A stretch of 64,000 bases of DNA from Clostridiaceae bacterium (GTDB lineage Bacteria; Bacillota; Clostridia; DSM-8532), in assembly GCA_012519655.1 (NCBI GenBank), contig JAAYPS010000196.1:16276-80275 (forward strand), written 5' to 3'. Shown here piece after piece: positions 44,194-54,569 of the stretch. How positions within the stretch are numbered: position 1 is the first letter of the stretch; each line of letters starts with the position of its first letter. Both the position numbers and the translations under genes were made by a program. Below the pieces are notes generated by a model. It ran no database searches and was not told the origin of the DNA. It saw nothing but the letters and a program-made list of their open reading frames with translations.

Positions 44194-45061
44194 ATTGTAA
44201 TTTCAACTCCTCGTATAGTATTTGATAGCCTTCATATCTGCTTGAGGATATGCCTCCTGATTTCAGAGAATCCTTTACTGCGCATCCCGGCTCTCTTAAA
44301 TGGCTGCATCCATTAAATCTACAATTACCCTCTAATCCTTGAAACTCAGGATACATGAATCGCAACTGATCATATTCGATGTCTTCTAATGCCATGGTGC
44401 TAAACCCGGGGGTGTCCACTACATATCCGTCATTATCCAAAGGAAGCAGCTGAACATGTCTTGTTGTATGCCGACCTCTTTGGATTTTACTACTCACTGC
44501 TCCAGTTTCCATAACCCATGAATCAATTATATTATTAAGAATAGTCGATTTGCCAACACCGGATTGACCTGCAAAAACCGTTCGACATCCTTTAAGCTTC
44601 TCGTGGAGCTCCTCATATCCTCTTTTCCCCACTTTGCTCATAGGGATGATCTGATATCCCGTGTTTCTATAGATAGATTTAACCTCTGAAATATCTTTTT
44701 CATCAATTAGATCCATTTTGTTTATAATAATAATTGGTGTTATGTTTTTCTGTTCTGCTGCAATAAGTAACTTATCCACAAGCAGAAAATCAGGCTCTGG
44801 AGACACCCGAGTCATAACAATAGCCACCTGATTTACATTTGCAACTGCAGGCCGTATAAAGAAATTACGACGCGTTTCAATTTCTTCTATCCAACCTTCT
44901 TTTGCATCTTCGTCGGTAATTGTGAAATTTACAAAATCACCCGCAAGGGGAGTTATTTCTTTTTTTCTAAAAATCCCTCTAACCTTGCACTCATAAAATC
45001 CATTGCTGGATTCTACGGTATAAAAACCTCCTACGCCCTTTAGAATCAAACCCCTCGGCAA
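44174..45061 (-). CDS. rsgA: Ribosome small subunit-dependent GTPase RsgA
   Basis: circularly permuted GTPase: IIIINKMDL, VFAGQSGVGKSTILNNI, VVDTPGFSTMAL; C-terminal CRFNGCSHLREPGCAVK. Confidence 0.96.
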   Translation of the reverse strand: MPRGLILKGVGGFYTVESSNGFYECKVRGIFRKKEITPLAGDFVNFTITDEDAKEGWIEEIETRRNFFIRPAVANVNQVAIVMTRVSPEPDFLLVDKLLIAAEQKNITPIIIINKMDLIDEKDISEVKSIYRNTGYQIIPMSKVGKRGYEELHEKLKGCRTVFAGQSGVGKSTILNNIIDSWVMETGAVSSKIQRGRHTTRHVQLLPLDNDGYVVDTPGFSTMALEDIEYDQLRFMYPEFQGLEGNCRFNGCSHLREPGCAVKDSLKSGGISSSRYEGYQILYEELKLQYDNRYK

Positions 45062-45079
45062 AAATACTCCTCCATTTCA

Positions 45080-47092
45080 CTATCGCTCAGAAAAGACTTC
45101 CTCTGTATATTGAAATTGTCCATCCATGTAAACTATTAATGTTGTTTTTGCCCCAGGAGTGACAGGTACAAGAACGTCGTATGGAAATTTTGTTCTTTCA
45201 AGCTCAATCCTTGTTAAGAAGATCTCTTCTGTTGTATCCCCTGTAGTATAATAAGCCTCGACTTCCACCTTGTTTCCAAAGTTACCCTGCACAGGTAGAT
45301 AAATAGACCGGGTTACTCTAACGGACTGATTAATGCCCGGAACACCTCCGTCACCACCTGTTGGAGACTGTTCATCACCAAAGTAAAGGTTCACTGCTGT
45401 TAGCTCCTTAACAGTGGTTCCTGCCTTTGGTTCCTGATCGATAATTCTTCCTTTATAACCTTCTCGATCCTCTGGGAAAATCTTCCCTATACTTAGGTTT
45501 TCGGATAACAGTTTGTGTTTTGCTTCGTCCATTGTATCGTTTGATAAGTCGGGAACAACTACATCCATTAATTTAGGACCTAGACTTCTATATATAATAA
45601 CTTCACTTCCCACACTTACATCCGAACCCATTGCTGGCTGCGTTCTTATAACCCTTCCTTCTGCAACCTCATCGCTGTACTCAGCTACTTCCTTTGGTTT
45701 CAATCTCAAATCATCTCTTAGATAAAGTTCAACTTCGAGATAATCTGCAAATTTCATATCCTCAGGAATAGTCACCATTTGCGGACCATTACTGACGATG
45801 AGCTCAACTTTAGTAATTGCAACTGAACCCGGCATAATGGATATGCCTGCCGTGGGTTTTTGAGAAATAACTATATCCTTTTCAACAGTATCATGATACT
45901 CATACACTGGCTCTAAATATGGAAGATTTTTTTCCTTTAAATCCTCAATTGCTTCGTCAATATGCTTACCAATGTAGCTGATGACTTCCACAGGTTCTGT
46001 TTTCGGTGCAGAAATGGCTCCAATCAAATCCTTTACGATTTTGTCATAGGCAAACCAAATGCCGCCTACAATAACGCCTATCAGCAAAATATATACTGTT
46101 GCAATAAGAAATCCCTTTTTCTTTGATTTCGGCTTATCACTTTTTTTTGCTTTTCTTTTATCATTCTTTCTTTTGTTTTTATTTCGAGAACTTTTTCCTG
46201 CCAAGGTTTCATCCTCCAAATCACCAATAACCTTTGTAGCAAATGGATCATTGACACTGCCATTGCTCATTTCCTTACCCATTTTAGCCCGATCTAGGTC
46301 TGCTATCATCTGCAGCGCACTATCGTAGCGTTCAGTCTTTGCTTTTTTCATTGCACGAAGTACAATATCATCCATTGCTTTAGGTATATCAGCTACATAA
46401 TCAGATGGTATTGGTGCTTCTTCTTCAATATGCTTTAATGCCACAGATACCGGAGTATCTGCATCGAAAGGCACTCTACCCGTTAGCATTTCATACAAAG
46501 TTACACCAACAGAATAAATGTCGGATTGCGCGTCAGTATAACCACCTCTTGCCTGTTCGGGCGAAGAATAGTGTACTGAGCCAACTGTATCAACCTTCAT
46601 AGTAATTGTAGAAGTTGAAGTTGCTCTAGCTATACCAAAATCCGCAACTTTAGGAACATTGTCCGATGTCATTAATATATTTTGCGGTTTAATGTCACGG
46701 TGTACAATATTATGCCTGTGAGCCTTATGCAAAGCACTTAAAATAGAAATTGCTATTTCAGCTGCCTCTTCCCATGGAATGGCTCCGTTTCGTCTTATAT
46801 AATCCTTTAATGTTATTCCATCGACATATTCCATAACAATGTAATGAATGTTATCTTCTCTGCCAACATCGTATATTGATACAATGTTGGGGTGATTTAA
46901 ACTGCCTGCTGCATAAGCCTCTCTTTCAAATCGTTCAAGAAACTCTTCATCATTAACAAATTCATCTTTTAAAATTTTTACTGCTACCCAGCGTTTTAAT
47001 ACACGGCATCGAGCCTTATATACATCGGCCATGCCGCCGCTTCCAGCTAGTTCAACCAGCTCGTACCGGTTGTTTAGAACTTTTCCAGTCAT
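45080..47092 (-). CDS. prkC: Ser/Thr protein kinase with PASTA repeats
   Basis: Hanks kinase (VAVKILKDEFVNDEEFLERFEREA, NIVHRDIKPQNIL, ADFGIARA), TM segment, repeated PASTA-like modules. Confidence 0.96.
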   Translation of the reverse strand: MTGKVLNNRYELVELAGSGGMADVYKARCRVLKRWVAVKILKDEFVNDEEFLERFEREAYAAGSLNHPNIVSIYDVGREDNIHYIVMEYVDGITLKDYIRRNGAIPWEEAAEIAISILSALHKAHRHNIVHRDIKPQNILMTSDNVPKVADFGIARATSTSTITMKVDTVGSVHYSSPEQARGGYTDAQSDIYSVGVTLYEMLTGRVPFDADTPVSVALKHIEEEAPIPSDYVADIPKAMDDIVLRAMKKAKTERYDSALQMIADLDRAKMGKEMSNGSVNDPFATKVIGDLEDETLAGKSSRNKNKRKNDKRKAKKSDKPKSKKKGFLIATVYILLIGVIVGGIWFAYDKIVKDLIGAISAPKTEPVEVISYIGKHIDEAIEDLKEKNLPYLEPVYEYHDTVEKDIVISQKPTAGISIMPGSVAITKVELIVSNGPQMVTIPEDMKFADYLEVELYLRDDLRLKPKEVAEYSDEVAEGRVIRTQPAMGSDVSVGSEVIIYRSLGPKLMDVVVPDLSNDTMDEAKHKLLSENLSIGKIFPEDREGYKGRIIDQEPKAGTTVKELTAVNLYFGDEQSPTGGDGGVPGINQSVRVTRSIYLPVQGNFGNKVEVEAYYTTGDTTEEIFLTRIELERTKFPYDVLVPVTPGAKTTLIVYMDGQFQYTEEVFSER

Positions 47093-47184
47093 CCCCGCAC
47101 CTCAAATTCTTCTTTGTTCAGGATGGGCTTAATATAAATACAATTAATTTATGCTCTCCTGTATCTCGGGTCATACTCTATTCG

Positions 47185-47919
47185 TTATACTTTCACAGCA
47201 ATTGCTGTAATATTATCTTCTCCACCTCGCTCATTAGCCAATGCTACCATATCACGCAAAATAGAATCTAAATCCTTATCTTGTATAAGCATTGACAAAA
47301 GCTCATCCGATGTAAGTTTCATAGTAAGTCCATCAGTACAAAAAAGATAAATATCATCACTGTATACATCCACACTATAAAAATCAATCTGTACCTCTTT
47401 TTCGTATCCTAATGCCCGTGTTATTTGATTTCTCCGTGGGTGCACTTTCGCTTCTTCAACATCGAGTATCCCTTTGTCGACCAATTCACCAACAAATGAA
47501 TGATCCTTTGTAAGTTTCTCGATATTTGCATTACGTATCAGATAAAACCTACTATCCCCTATATGAGCTATTGTAAGTCTTCCTTTGTTAAGTAGTCCTG
47601 CCGTTAGGGTTGTACCAATATTATTCCCATCTAGGTTTTTTAATGCATATTGAAAGATTCCGTCATTTGCCTGGTTAATAGCATCCTTGAAAACCTGTTC
47701 AGTTGTATCTTTTGCATTTTCCTTTTTGAAATAGGAACAAATGCCGTTAGAAATTAATTCTACAGCCATCTTACTTGCTATGTCACCAGCCTGGTGGCCT
47801 CCCATGCCATCAGCTACAATGAAGGCCTGTGGTTGACCATTCTCATCAAGAATAATGTTCCAAAAATCCTCATTTTGCTCCCGAATGATCCCCTTATCAC
47901 TAATAGCCGCATATTCCAC
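47185..47919 (-). CDS. prpC: PP2C-family Ser/Thr phosphatase
   Basis: SDKGIIREQNEDFW, FIVADGMGGHQAGDIAS, AHIGDSRFYLI, LFCTDGLT; next to prkC. Confidence 0.95.
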   Translation of the reverse strand: MEYAAISDKGIIREQNEDFWNIILDENGQPQAFIVADGMGGHQAGDIASKMAVELISNGICSYFKKENAKDTTEQVFKDAINQANDGIFQYALKNLDGNNIGTTLTAGLLNKGRLTIAHIGDSRFYLIRNANIEKLTKDHSFVGELVDKGILDVEEAKVHPRRNQITRALGYEKEVQIDFYSVDVYSDDIYLFCTDGLTMKLTSDELLSMLIQDKDLDSILRDMVALANERGGEDNITAIAVKV

Positions 47920-47921
47920 TG

Positions 47922-48974
47922 CTAATCCACCATCCTGTCACTCTCAACGGACTTCTTTCTTAACTGACCACAAGCTGCAGATATATCGCTGCCTAATTCC
48001 CTGCGGACAGTAACGGGTAATCCATATCCTTCAATAATTTTCTTAAAGTCATCTACCCTTTTATTATCCGATTTTATATATCCTGATTCTTCTACAGTAT
48101 TTACAGGAATGAGGTTTATATGGCATAACAGACCAGACAACCTCTCTCCGAGTTCTTTTGCATGCTCATTCCCGTCATTTATTCCATTAATTAGTGTATA
48201 TTCGAATGTTATCCTTCTGCCAGTCTGCTGAGTATAAATATGACACGCTGTCAGTATTTTGTCAAACGGATATTTCCTTGCAATGGGCATAATACTTCTT
48301 CTGACTTCATCATTAGGAGCATGCAATGATACTGAAAGATTAACAGGAAATTCCTCTTTTGCAAACCTAATAATTTCTGGTACAAGCCCGCAAGTGGATA
48401 CAGTCATTCTTCTATAACTAATATTCAGTGTATCTTCTTGATTCATTCTTCTTAGGAACTTAATCACATTATCATAATTATCAAAAGGTTCACCTATCCC
48501 CATCAATACTATGTGGCTTACTCTTTGACCAGTGTCATTTTGTATTGCTATAACCTGAGCCACCATTTCACCTACTGATAAATTTCTATCCATCCCTAAC
48601 TTGGAAGAAGCACAAAAACTGCATCCCATTCGGCACCCGATTTGAGTTGACAAACAAACGCTATTGCCATAGCGATACCTCATTAAGACGCTCTCTACCA
48701 CCTTACCATCCCTTAGCGCAAAGAGATACTTTCTTGTTCCATCCTTCTTGGATATTAACCTTTCTACTATACTGGCTCCTCCAATATAAAAAGACTCTTT
48801 AAGCTTATCCCTTAACGCCTTTGAAAGGTTAGTCATATTATCAAAGCTGTCAGCTCCCTGATAAATCCATTGCCACACTTGCTTTGCGCGGAATACTGGC
48901 TCGCCGAGCTTATTTATTTCATTTTTTAATTCGTCAAACTCCAAATCAAATATATTCATTTTTCCCGAGTTCAT
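47922..48974 (-). CDS. rlmN: Dual-specificity RNA methyltransferase RlmN
   Basis: SVCLSTQIGCRMGCSFCASSKLGMDRNLSVGEMV, IVLMGIGEPFDNYDNV. Confidence 0.97.
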   Translation of the reverse strand: MNSGKMNIFDLEFDELKNEINKLGEPVFRAKQVWQWIYQGADSFDNMTNLSKALRDKLKESFYIGGASIVERLISKKDGTRKYLFALRDGKVVESVLMRYRYGNSVCLSTQIGCRMGCSFCASSKLGMDRNLSVGEMVAQVIAIQNDTGQRVSHIVLMGIGEPFDNYDNVIKFLRRMNQEDTLNISYRRMTVSTCGLVPEIIRFAKEEFPVNLSVSLHAPNDEVRRSIMPIARKYPFDKILTACHIYTQQTGRRITFEYTLINGINDGNEHAKELGERLSGLLCHINLIPVNTVEESGYIKSDNKRVDDFKKIIEGYGLPVTVRRELGSDISAACGQLRKKSVESDRMVD

Positions 48975-49016
48975 AATAACTTCCTTATACCAGGTTTAGT
49001 AACTCATCCCTTATCA

Positions 49017-50369
49017 TTAGTGAGCTTTCCTTCGCATTCTTGATATAAAAAAACCGTCAGTGCCATCTATATGTGGATAAAGTTTTAGCATCCCTTCATC
49101 AACATGGGTTTTATTACTCAATCCCTCTGGTAAATATGGTTTAAGGGACTGGGTTTCAAACTCTTGATTTTCAGAAAGAAAATCTGACATAACTTGCTCA
49201 TTTTCTCTTTTATTGAGTGAACAAGTACTATATACAAGCACACCACCGAGTTTTACATATCTACTGGAATTATACAATATTTTTTTCTGAATCTCAACCA
49301 GACTACTAAAATCTTCCTTTTTTCTTTTCCACTTAATATCTGGTTTCCTTCTAATAATTCCAGTACCTGAGCACGGTGCATCAACTAAGACTTTGTCATA
49401 TACGTCATGTTTTTTATCATAAAGCTCAAGAGCATCTCGTTGGGAGGCACTAATGATATCAATGCCAAGTCTTTTTGCATTCTCATTAATAAGGTCAATC
49501 TTATGCTCATGAATATCCCATGCATCAATATGCCCTTTGTTGTTCATAGATTGTGCAATGTGTGTTGTTTTCCCGCCAGGTGCTGCACATACATCCAATA
49601 TTCTTTCATTAGGCTGTGGATCAAGTATTTTAGTAACAAGCATTGAACTTTCATCCTGCACAAATACTTCTCCATTCATAAAAGGATCCGATTCTGAGAT
49701 GTCGGATACATTTTTTAGACGCAGGGCTTCGGGTAAGAACCTCCCAGGAAGCACCTCAATCTGATTGCTATTAAGCTCTTGTATAATCGCGTCTCTTGAT
49801 GTTTTCAGCGTGTTTATACGAATAAAAAAATCCGGGCGCTCCAAGAGTGAAGATAAAAGACTTTCGGTAAATTCTGCCCCAAAGTCTAAAATCCATTCTT
49901 CCGTTAAGTACTCAGGGAATGAATACTTAATGGATAGCTTCCTTGAAACACTGGATTCATTTATATGTTCAAATGTAATTCTATCTTTATTTCGAGTAAT
50001 ATTGCGCAGTATTGCATTTATATAACCCGTAGATTGTTTTGCGTACTTCTTAGCAAGATTAACTGAAGTATTGCAGGCAGCTGATGGAGGCACTTTGTCT
50101 AAAAACATGATCTGGTACGTACCCATCCTCAAAATCTCCAGCACCCAGTTGGATAGCTTTCTTAGCTTCACTTTTGAAAACTGGGATATCACCCAGTCCA
50201 ATGTCAGTCTCCAAGTAATAGTCCCATATACAAGCTCGGTTACAAAAGCCCTATCCCTTAAATCAAGTTCTTTGTTTGACAAGGCTTTTTTTAACGCAAG
50301 GTTTGAATATGCTTGGTTTATATTTATTTCATATAAAGCCTTTAAGGCTATTTCTCTAACTTTATCCAT
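49017..50369 (-). CDS. rsmB: 16S rRNA (cytosine967-C5)-methyltransferase
   Basis: N-terminal NusB-like domain, ILDVCAAPGGKTTHIAQSM, VLVDAPCSGTGIIRRKPDIKW, YSTCSLNKRENEQV. Confidence 0.96.
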   Translation of the reverse strand: MDKVREIALKALYEININQAYSNLALKKALSNKELDLRDRAFVTELVYGTITWRLTLDWVISQFSKVKLRKLSNWVLEILRMGTYQIMFLDKVPPSAACNTSVNLAKKYAKQSTGYINAILRNITRNKDRITFEHINESSVSRKLSIKYSFPEYLTEEWILDFGAEFTESLLSSLLERPDFFIRINTLKTSRDAIIQELNSNQIEVLPGRFLPEALRLKNVSDISESDPFMNGEVFVQDESSMLVTKILDPQPNERILDVCAAPGGKTTHIAQSMNNKGHIDAWDIHEHKIDLINENAKRLGIDIISASQRDALELYDKKHDVYDKVLVDAPCSGTGIIRRKPDIKWKRKKEDFSSLVEIQKKILYNSSRYVKLGGVLVYSTCSLNKRENEQVMSDFLSENQEFETQSLKPYLPEGLSNKTHVDEGMLKLYPHIDGTDGFFISRMRRKAH

Positions 50370-50622
50370 TAATACCTCTCATTTCAATGAGTATACTTTT
50401 GAATGCTGAAATCCATGTGAGATTTGATAAGTATACTATATTAGATCGAATATAAAGCAAAATAGTTCCCTCTCCAATGGATTTTGCAATGTGAACTTAA
50501 TATTAACTACTTTCAATATGTAGACATATAGTTCATGTAGCGCTTTTGCTATATCAAAACTCAAATATCATAATCGAAAAATGCCTTTTAAATATATTCG
50601 GTGATTTCTGTGTGAAAAACTC

Positions 50623-51552
50623 TCATTGTAAAACTTCACGAAAAACTCTTGTAAAATTTTCTCCAGCAATCTTTTTTATAGTTTCATCGGTATAATTTAA
50701 TTTGCCTAATTCGTTAAACACCAAATATAAATGCTCAACACCATTAATTGGGTCTGGTAATGAGTTCATACCGTCAAAGTCTGCACCTATACCAACTGTA
50801 TCTGGCCCTGCCACTTCGCATACATGTTCAATATGACGTACCAGGGATGAAACACAAGCCTTTTCACTATTATTGATAAACTCAGTATAAAAATTTACAC
50901 CCACTACACCACCAGTTGCCTTTATTGCTTCTATTTGCCAATCATAAAGATTGCGTGGGTGTTCACATATCGCCCTTGTATTGGAATGTGATGCAATAAT
51001 GGGCGCTTTGCAAATACTAATGCAATCCTCGAAGGTTTTTTCATCACTATGCGATATGTCTATAATCATTCCCTTTTGTTGCATAAGTTTAACAATTTCC
51101 ACACCAAAAGGAGTAAGACCTCCATTTTGCTGTGTCTGCGCACCATCTCCCAGTTCATTCGCATAGTTCCATGTAAGTGTGAGTAAGCGTACGCCTGCAT
51201 CAAAAAAAGCATTTAGGTTTTCAACCTTCCCTTCAAGTGCCTCCCCGCCCTCGATAGATAACAGACAACAGACTTTTTTTGCTTTTAAACCATCCTCAAT
51301 ATCCTTGAACTTATTGCACAGTTTAATGGTTAAGTTTTGAGCGTCTATTTTTTTTGCTTCATTAATATACATCATAGCATCTTTGAAAGTTGGTCTTTTT
51401 TTATCGGGATTCTGAAAAACTGCCAGAACCTGAACAAAACCATCATACCGTAATGCTCTGCTAACATCCCAATGGTAAGAGTTTCTTATAAGACTTTTAT
51501 TATTGTTTACCACTCTTGTTAATGAATCGCAATGCGCATCTACAACAATCAT
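50623..51552 (-). CDS. Membrane dipeptidase (peptidase M19)
   Basis: VDAHCDSLTRV, LLSIEGGEALEG, LTLTWNYANELGDGA, IDISHSDEKTFEDC, IASHSNTRAICEHPRNL, VGIGADFDGM. Confidence 0.94.
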   Translation of the reverse strand: MIVVDAHCDSLTRVVNNNKSLIRNSYHWDVSRALRYDGFVQVLAVFQNPDKKRPTFKDAMMYINEAKKIDAQNLTIKLCNKFKDIEDGLKAKKVCCLLSIEGGEALEGKVENLNAFFDAGVRLLTLTWNYANELGDGAQTQQNGGLTPFGVEIVKLMQQKGMIIDISHSDEKTFEDCISICKAPIIASHSNTRAICEHPRNLYDWQIEAIKATGGVVGVNFYTEFINNSEKACVSSLVRHIEHVCEVAGPDTVGIGADFDGMNSLPDPINGVEHLYLVFNELGKLNYTDETIKKIAGENFTRVFREVLQ

Positions 51553-51564
51553 ATAGCTCTCCCT

Positions 51565-51939
51565 TCAAAATGCATCCGCAATATGATTCACATTTATTAG
51601 TTCTCCATCTTTTGTCATGATTATTTCAATTACATCAAAATGAACTTCTACATCCAATATCCTATGTTCTTTTATATAACACGCGGCTACATTTCTAATG
51701 GTTCTTTGTTTTTTATATGATACTGCCTCTGCAGGTGTTCCAAAAGAATACCCTGTTCTAGACTTAACTTCTACAAAAAAAATTTGCTCACTCTTAGTAG
51801 CAATTAAGTCAATTTCACCCAAGCGCCCCACACGGTAGTTTTGCGCTAATATTTCGTAATTTCTGTCTTTCATATATTCTAATGCATAGGACTCTCCCAT
51901 TTTTCCTAATTCATAGTTATTCATAAGAATTCCTTTCAA
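51565..51939 (-). CDS. UPF0102 family (YraN-like) endonuclease-fold protein
   Basis: NYELGKMGESYALEYMKDRNYEILAQNYRVGRLGEIDLIATKSEQIFFVEVKSR. Confidence 0.92.
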   Translation of the reverse strand: MKGILMNNYELGKMGESYALEYMKDRNYEILAQNYRVGRLGEIDLIATKSEQIFFVEVKSRTGYSFGTPAEAVSYKKQRTIRNVAACYIKEHRILDVEVHFDVIEIIMTKDGELINVNHIADAF

Positions 51940-51959
51940 AGATTAGTCCTACTCATGTA

Positions 51960-52247
51960 CTACTCATCATGTTTAAACTTCTTTGCAGCTTTTTCATCAA
52001 CACGACTTACAAAAGATAACACTTCAGCAACCACTTCATATAATTCAACAGGGATCTCCGATCCAATACTGAGCTTTACAAGCTCTTCAACAAGGTTGGA
52101 ATCCTCTACAACAGGTATTTCCTCTTCCTTTGCTTTCTCTAAAATCTTCTCGGCAAGTACACCTTTCCCCGACGCTATTATTTTTGGTGCCTTATCTTCA
52201 TTAGGTGTGTAAGATAAAGCAGTTGCTTTCTTTACTTTTTTCTCCAT
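51960..52247 (-). CDS. FlhB C-terminal domain-like protein (YlqH-like)
   Basis: ATALSYTPNEDKAPKIIASGKGVLAEKILEKAKEEEIPVVEDSNLVEELVKLSIGSEIPVELYEVVAEVLSFV. Confidence 0.9.
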   Translation of the reverse strand: MEKKVKKATALSYTPNEDKAPKIIASGKGVLAEKILEKAKEEEIPVVEDSNLVEELVKLSIGSEIPVELYEVVAEVLSFVSRVDEKAAKKFKHDE

Positions 52248-52252
52248 AATAA

Positions 52253-53737
52253 TTAAACCTTAATGTCTATTCTTGCTTTTTGTCCTGTCATAAGCAAATC
52301 AGCCGTTTGTTCGGCGTTAAAGATGTCCAACTTTTCCTTTCTTGGCAAAATGGATAACTCAAACAGATTAAACCCCTTTTTCTGAAGGGCCTCATGAAGA
52401 ATCTTATATTCACTCATAAAAAGTGGCTTATACTTCTCGTCATCAGCAGTCAGTTTAGCTATTACATTTTTATCCTTCACGTTTATAAATATATCTAATA
52501 TACCAATATTTTCAGTAGTTAAGGATAAAAAAAATGAAAAATCCTTAGGACTTATCTTACCCGCCCTACCCTTTCTTTTCATGACATATAACTCACCACT
52601 GGTTTTCTCGCCTCTAATCGTTAATGGCAATTGAATAAACATCTCAAAACTTGAAATATCGTTAAAAAAATGAATTGCGTTTTGTAGTTCTTTAACAGTG
52701 GCTTGGATATTGTTAGTATTATGCTCTGCTAAATCCGTTGTGCTTGAAATATATTTATCAATTGAATCAAGTTGCTTTTGCAACTCATCAATCCATTGTT
52801 CCACTTTTGGTATGCCTGTTTCATCAGGTTCTATCAGGTTTTGCATTTCTGATTTAAGCTTCTCAATAGGTAAAGATATTGTCCCATCTTCTGTTGCAAA
52901 CTCTCTTTGTAATTCATCCATCCACAGCTCTAACTTGGGTAGGTCTGATTTGCCGGTTTTGCTAAACACATTTTTTAGTATTGATTTAAACTCATTAGCT
53001 GGTAAAGTAAGCATCCCATCTTTTGTTGCGAATTCACTATTTAACGCATTAACCCATTGTTCCACCATAGTTTCTTGTTCCTGATTTGGCTTAACAAGAG
53101 TATTTCTGGGTAATGCTTTGATCTGTTCGGCAGCGAAAAACAAATTTTCGTCTTCTGACTGTTGAAGGGTATTTACAAAATCAATCAATTTATCAGCAAA
53201 GTGAAATGTTCCATCGTCCAAATTTGATAACAGACTATGGTATTGTTCATTTTCCTCAAACCCATTAACAACAAGAAATACGGCATGCTTTGGTTGTTCT
53301 ATATGGGAATTTTCCATTAGTTTTAGAGCCTTCTCCACAAGCTCTTTTGATGGCTTTTCGCCCATTTCAATTATTGCTTTTACTATTTCCAATCCTTGTT
53401 CAGTTATTGGCAGCTCCAGTGATTTTAACAAGCTCTCGGGGCTGATCTGAGCTTGTGCATTTGCTTTGTCATATGAAATATGCTCTTCTACCTGAGTCAT
53501 AACTGAACCATTTTGCTGCCTGTCTATGACTTTTAACTTCAAAACATCCCCTGCGTTATATGTATCATCCAGCTTAACCTGTGCATATATTTCGCTTCCA
53601 TCCATAAGCTGCATTAATAAATAGCCACTTTTGGCAGCTAGGATTCTTCCTGTGAAAATATCTCCAAGTGAAAGTGTGTTTTGATTTTGCGATTGATATT
53701 GAAGTATCTTTTGCGATGCAACATCAGAAATTCTCAA
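52253..53737 (-). CDS. YlqG-like protein (hook-length-control-like C-terminal domain)
   Basis: 494 aa, upstream of ylqH-like gene and downstream of rnhB as in Bacillus ylqF-rnhB-ylqG-ylqH order; C-terminal FIQLPLTIRGEKTSGELYVMKRKGR. Confidence 0.75.
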   Translation of the reverse strand: MRISDVASQKILQYQSQNQNTLSLGDIFTGRILAAKSGYLLMQLMDGSEIYAQVKLDDTYNAGDVLKLKVIDRQQNGSVMTQVEEHISYDKANAQAQISPESLLKSLELPITEQGLEIVKAIIEMGEKPSKELVEKALKLMENSHIEQPKHAVFLVVNGFEENEQYHSLLSNLDDGTFHFADKLIDFVNTLQQSEDENLFFAAEQIKALPRNTLVKPNQEQETMVEQWVNALNSEFATKDGMLTLPANEFKSILKNVFSKTGKSDLPKLELWMDELQREFATEDGTISLPIEKLKSEMQNLIEPDETGIPKVEQWIDELQKQLDSIDKYISSTTDLAEHNTNNIQATVKELQNAIHFFNDISSFEMFIQLPLTIRGEKTSGELYVMKRKGRAGKISPKDFSFFLSLTTENIGILDIFINVKDKNVIAKLTADDEKYKPLFMSEYKILHEALQKKGFNLFELSILPRKEKLDIFNAEQTADLLMTGQKARIDIKV

Positions 53738-53783
53738 TTCTATTCAACCACCCACTAATAATTAATCCATCTGCAGTTTTCCG

Positions 53784-54569
53784 CTAATAGTTCCACCATT
53801 TTTGCGTAAAACTTTTTCTATGAATTGGACTTAAACCGTATTTCTTTATTGCCTCAATATGTTCCTTTGTTCCGTATCCTTTATGTGCGTCAAACCCATA
53901 TTCAGGATACAGGGTATGGGATTTTTCCATCCACCTATCTCTTGTAACTTTAGCAATTATGGATGCAGCAGCAACTGATACACTTAGGCTATCGGCTTTT
54001 TCAACGGTAAGTTGTTCCACGGCAATAGGAAGCTCAACAGCGTCAACAATTAAATAATCGGGCTTATGTTTGAGTTTATTCACAGCCTGAATCATTGCCT
54101 TCTTTGTCGCATTAAGAATATTAATTTCATCTATTTCATCGTGCATAACCATTCCAACACCGTAATCTATGGCTTCATTTTTTATTATATCAAATAGCTT
54201 GTCCCTAACTGAAGAACTTATTTTCTTGGAATCGTTTAGTTTTTCAATTATACAATTCTCTGGTAGAACTACACAACTTGCAACAACAGGACCTGCAAGA
54301 GGGCCCCTACCAGCCTCGTCAATACCACCAATATGTACAAACCCTTTATTTCTAGCCATAATCTCATACTGAGACATTTGCTGTAATCTTTTTCGTTCTT
54401 CATTCAACCTAACAAGCCTTTTTGAGAAAGTATCTGCAAGCTTTGCTACAGAAATACCATAATGGGGTAGAATATCACAAAGCCATAGAACTGCTTCTTC
54501 AAGGGGCATATCTTCTGCTTTTTGTTTGATCTCATTTAATGTCATCTTTCTATTCATTATTGTCACCAT
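53784..54569 (-). CDS. rnhB: Ribonuclease HII
   Basis: GGIDEAGRGPLAGPVVASCVVLPE, LNDSKKISSSVRD, AASIIAKVTRDRWM. Confidence 0.97.
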   Translation of the reverse strand: MVTIMNRKMTLNEIKQKAEDMPLEEAVLWLCDILPHYGISVAKLADTFSKRLVRLNEERKRLQQMSQYEIMARNKGFVHIGGIDEAGRGPLAGPVVASCVVLPENCIIEKLNDSKKISSSVRDKLFDIIKNEAIDYGVGMVMHDEIDEINILNATKKAMIQAVNKLKHKPDYLIVDAVELPIAVEQLTVEKADSLSVSVAAASIIAKVTRDRWMEKSHTLYPEYGFDAHKGYGTKEHIEAIKKYGLSPIHRKSFTQKWWNY

